Positions 20,352 to 22,715 of a stretch of DNA of 22,715 nt are shown here, in pieces; positions within the stretch are counted from its first letter, which is position 1; the number at the start of each line of letters is the position of its first letter. The stretch covers positions 1 to 22,715 of the forward strand of contig CAJTLK010000023.1 in NCBI GenBank assembly GCA_910577415.1. The letters are read 5' to 3'. Below the pieces are notes generated by a model, which did not search any database, was not told where the DNA came from, and worked only from the letters and a program-made list of their open reading frames with translations. The stretch comes from an uncultured Oscillospiraceae bacterium (GTDB taxonomy: Bacteria > Bacillota > Clostridia > Oscillospirales > Oscillospiraceae). The translations under genes were made by a program, and so were the position numbers.

Positions 20352-22337
20352 ATGAAAAAGAAAGTAACAGCCTTGGCTCTGGCCCTGACCATGGCCCTGG
20401 GTCTGGCCGCCGTGGCGGCTGGCGGGGACAAGACGGTCTCCGTCACCCCTATGAACATGACCATTAATGGTCAGGCCGTCACTCCCCTGAAGTCCGACGG
20501 CACCCCTGCCGAGGTCTTCGCCTATGACGGAGCCACCTATGTGCCTCTGCGCTATCTCAGTGAGCTGCTGGGCATCCAGGTGGAGTGGGACCCCACCGCC
20601 CCCAACACCGCCAAGCTGGTGGTGGACAAGATGACCTATACTGCTACCACCCCCGGCCATAACGCCCCCATCACCGTGGCGGTGACTATGGACGGCGATA
20701 AGATCGCCAAAGTGGAGGTCTCCAACGAGATCGAGACCCGCGGCGTGGGCAAGGTGGCCATCGATGTAATGACCAAGCGTATCGTGGAGACCCAGAGCTT
20801 GGCCTGCGACGCCGTCACCGGCGCCTCCATTACCAGCAATGCCATCAAGCGGGGCGCCATCCAGGCCCTGAAGGACGCCGGCATCGACACCACCGAGCTG
20901 AGCAAGGCCCCTGCCAAGCCTGAGGCCAAGGACGTTGTATATGATGCCGACGTGGTCGTGGTCGGCGGCGGCGGCGCCGGTTTGGCTGCCGCTGTTTCCG
21001 CCGCGCAGACCGGCGTCAAGGTCGTCGTGGTGGAGAAGCTGGACATTCTGGGCGGCTCCACCAACGTGTCCGAGGGCGCCCTCAACGCCGTTGACCCCAA
21101 GCGCCAGGGCGCCCAGGGCATTGAGGATTCCGTGGAGACCTTCATCGACACCACCTATACCGGCGGCCATGAGGTGGGTAATATGGACCTCATCAAGTAC
21201 CTGTGCGAGAATTCCATGAAGGCTGTGGAATGGCTGGAGAGCGTGGGCGTGGAGTTTGACAGTAAGGTGGGCTCCGCTACCGGCTCTCTGGGCAACCGCA
21301 GCCACTATCCCGCCGAGAACGGTTCCGTGATGAAATCCGGCAACATTTATATCCAGACCTTTGAAAAGGCGCTCCGGGGCATGGACAATGTGACCATCCT
21401 CACCGGCACCACCGCCAAGGAGCTGCTTACCAAGAATAATGCCGTTACCGGCGTGAAGGCCACCGGCAAACAGGGCGAGACTGTGACCCTCAACGCCAAG
21501 AAGGGCGTCATCATCGCCACCGGCGGCTTCGGCTCCAATAAGGAGTTGCTGGGCGAGTCCAACACCGGCGTGTGGAAGCACGTAGACGTGACCAAGCTGG
21601 GCTGCACCAATATGGCCCTCTCCGCCCAGGGTGATGGTATCAAGATGGCCACTGCCATTGGCGCCAGCGTCACTGGTATGTCCGACATCCAGCTCCATCC
21701 CTGCGGCACTCCCGGCACCGGCCTGATGGAGAACATCCGTACCTCCGGCTATAACCGCATCTTTGCCAACATTCACGGTGACCGCTTTGTCAACGAGGGC
21801 GCCGGCCGTGACACTCTGGCCCAGGCCATCCTGGATCAGGAGGGCCAGACCTATTGGATCGTGGTGAACAATGTCCGCTTCCCCAGCCGTGACTGGGTGG
21901 ACAACTATGGCGGCACCATCGCCGGCATGGTGGCTCAGGGCGTAGTGGTGGAGGCTGACACTCTGGCCGAGCTGGCCGAGAAAACCGGCATGGACGCTGC
22001 CAAGCTCCAGGCCTCCATTGACGCCCACAATGCCGTGGTCCGGGGCGAGAAGGAGGATGAGCTTGGCTTCAAGCCCAGCAAGTCTGAGGTGGAGCTCACC
22101 ACCGGTCCCTGGTACGCCTGCAAGAAGGTGCCCACCGTCCACCACACCATGGGCGGCCTGGAGATCGACACCAGCGCCCGCGTTCTGAATGAGAAGGGCA
22201 AGGTTATCAAGGGCCTGTACGCCGCCGGCGAAGTCACTGGCGGTATCCACGGCTCCAACCGCTTGGGCGGCAACGCCATCGCCGACTGCATGACCTTTGG
22301 ACGCACCGCCGGCGTCAACGCCGCCGCGGGCAAATAA
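20352..22337 (+). CDS. Array flavoprotein 4: exported fumarate-reductase-type flavoprotein
   Basis: A 661-residue protein, the shortest complete one of the array and the closest to canonical flavocytochrome c fumarate reductases. AAAGGAGAG (20337-20345) precedes ATG 20352; an in-frame ATG at 20331 lies before the ribosome site. Signal peptide 1-23; stalk domain 30-90 (TVSV type). One FMN domain (about 94-175) has DAVTGAS with acceptor Ser159. The FAD domain begins VVVVGGGGAG (GxGxxG 205-210). All the catalytic positions known from Shewanella fumarate reductase have candidates: IQLHP with His449, FVNEGAGRD with Arg486, HHTMGG (597-602) and NRLGGN Arg637. No haem-binding motif, so electrons should enter through the covalent FMN. 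Fumarate or a similar unsaturated acid is the best guess for its acceptor. It lacks the large cap insertion of proteins 1-3. Confidence 0.88.
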   Translation: MKKKVTALALALTMALGLAAVAAGGDKTVSVTPMNMTINGQAVTPLKSDGTPAEVFAYDGATYVPLRYLSELLGIQVEWDPTAPNTAKLVVDKMTYTATTPGHNAPITVAVTMDGDKIAKVEVSNEIETRGVGKVAIDVMTKRIVETQSLACDAVTGASITSNAIKRGAIQALKDAGIDTTELSKAPAKPEAKDVVYDADVVVVGGGGAGLAAAVSAAQTGVKVVVVEKLDILGGSTNVSEGALNAVDPKRQGAQGIEDSVETFIDTTYTGGHEVGNMDLIKYLCENSMKAVEWLESVGVEFDSKVGSATGSLGNRSHYPAENGSVMKSGNIYIQTFEKALRGMDNVTILTGTTAKELLTKNNAVTGVKATGKQGETVTLNAKKGVIIATGGFGSNKELLGESNTGVWKHVDVTKLGCTNMALSAQGDGIKMATAIGASVTGMSDIQLHPCGTPGTGLMENIRTSGYNRIFANIHGDRFVNEGAGRDTLAQAILDQEGQTYWIVVNNVRFPSRDWVDNYGGTIAGMVAQGVVVEADTLAELAEKTGMDAAKLQASIDAHNAVVRGEKEDELGFKPSKSEVELTTGPWYACKKVPTVHHTMGGLEIDTSARVLNEKGKVIKGLYAAGEVTGGIHGSNRLGGNAIADCMTFGRTAGVNAAAGK

Positions 22338-22353
22338 GTAAGTATCTAAAATC

Positions 22354-22396
22354 ATTAAAAGGCACGGCGGGGAAGTTCCCTGCCGTGCCTTTTAAT
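22354..22396 (+). terminator. Terminator of flavoprotein gene 4
   Basis: A 21-bp stem starting ATTAAAAGGCACGGC (22354-22368) pairs with GCCGTGCCTTTTAAT (22382-22396); only one inner pair is G-U. The symmetrical A/T ends could let it stop transcription in both directions. Confidence 0.9.
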
Positions 22397-22466
22397 GTCT
22401 GGGAGCAGTGAAGAAATTCCCAGGTGCCGGAGGGTGAAAAATCCGGCAATATTTTGCGTTTGGTCA

Positions 22467-22495
22467 TTTACAAAGGAAAAAGATTGTTATATAAT
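22467..22495 (+). promoter_or_regulatory. Promoter of flavoprotein gene 5
   Basis: TTTACA (22467-22472), 17-nt spacer, TATAAT (22490-22495). The surrounding TTGTTATATAATTAAC matches that of gene 3 at all but one base. Confidence 0.83.
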
Positions 22496-22567
22496 TAACC
22501 GCAATGTTTGGTAGACTGCCAAGAAGGTTTGGTAAAAAACCAGGCAAATTTGAAAGGAGAGAACCAT

Positions 22568-22715
22568 ATGAAAAAGAAGATCACCGCTCTTGCGATGGCT
22601 CTCGTTATGGTCCTTGGGGTGGCGGCTGTGGCCGCCGGCGGAGATAAGACCATCTCCGTGACTCCCATGAACATGACCATCAACGGCCAGGCCGTCACCC
22701 CCCTGAAGTCCGACG
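22568..22715 (+). CDS. Array flavoprotein 5 (3' truncated by window)
   Basis: Only the first 49 codons are inside the window. AAAGGAG (22553-22559) precedes the ATG. The visible protein is a signal peptide (MKKKITALAM, then ALVMVLGVAAVAAGGDK) followed by the start of the invariant stalk domain (ISVTPMNMTINGQAVTPLKS), matching the other four members almost residue for residue. I infer that the rest continues with FMN and FAD domains, but the sequence does not show it. Another stalk-domain protein remains possible. Its presence shows that the array extends beyond the window. Confidence 0.8.
   Translation, partial: MKKKITALAMALVMVLGVAAVAAGGDKTISVTPMNMTINGQAVTPLKSD

Larger units (their letters stand above)
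12265..22715 (+). repeat. Direct repeats: five copies of a signal peptide plus stalk-domain coding module
   Basis: About 270 bp at the 5' end of each array gene (12265-12534, 15282-15551, 17738-18007, 20352-20621, and 22568 onward) encode nearly the same 90 residues, including long exact nucleotide matches (for instance about 65 identical bases between copies 1 and 3). The copies are direct repeats about 2.2-3.0 kb apart and could support recombination that deletes or duplicates genes or swaps their catalytic parts. Confidence 0.85.

Noticed and set aside
12199..22355. Very long minus-strand open frames opposite each flavoprotein gene (for example 12199-15063 and 20127-22355)
   Set aside because: Same antisense codon-bias effect. 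They also run through the terminators and promoters of the real genes and have no ribosome sites or recognisable domains.
12265..22715. The repeated modules as a CRISPR array or insertion sequences
   Set aside because: The repeats are coding, about 270 bp long and 2-3 kb apart. No short repeat-spacer pattern, transposase or terminal inverted repeats are visible.

Overview
The window looks like chromosomal DNA from a GC-rich, low-oxygen member of the Clostridia, most like the Oscillospiraceae (Flavonifractor, Intestinimonas or Oscillibacter relatives). This is inferred from gene content and strong GC3 codon bias; no rRNA or species marker is present. BofA, and a sigma-E-like promoter in front of it, point to a spore former.

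Bases 1-5420 hold same-strand housekeeping genes: the 3' part of mutL, hfq, an HlyD-like membrane adaptor, the PLP-homeostasis gene yggS/ylmE, sepF and divIVA, closed by a strong terminator. A near-consensus promoter with an operator-like inverted repeat lies inside the end of ylmE and probably drives sepF-divIVA separately. Bases 5516-9170 are an isoleucine T-box unit: promoter, T-box leader with an ATC specifier and terminator, a small Dabb-like gene, ileS, and a terminator shared with a convergent lipoprotein gene. Bases 9178-12098 carry that lipoprotein (minus strand), the S4-domain gene ylmH, a DUF896 gene, and a DUF2508-bofA pair.

Bases 12100-22715 are the striking part: a head-to-tail array of at least five paralogous exported flavoproteins, the fifth cut by the window end. 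Each has a Sec signal peptide, a nearly invariant stalk domain of about 60 residues (copper amine oxidase N-terminal type), one or two FMN-binding domains with a covalent flavinylation motif (visible in the four complete copies), and a fumarate-reductase-like FAD domain. None has a haem-binding CxxCH motif. Every gene has its own TTTACA-17-TAYAAT promoter, and each complete gene has its own GC-rich terminator, so these are separate transcription units, not an operon.

The likely role of the array is a set of cell-surface, flavin-wired reductases that pass electrons to different organic acceptors. Only the fourth copy keeps the full canonical fumarate-reductase catalytic set. The others have Met where His is expected, so their substrates are probably different and unknown. 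Signal peptide, stalk, FMN domain and catalytic cap group the copies differently, which suggests duplication plus recombination. Genes for flavinylation (ApbE) and electron delivery are not in this window.
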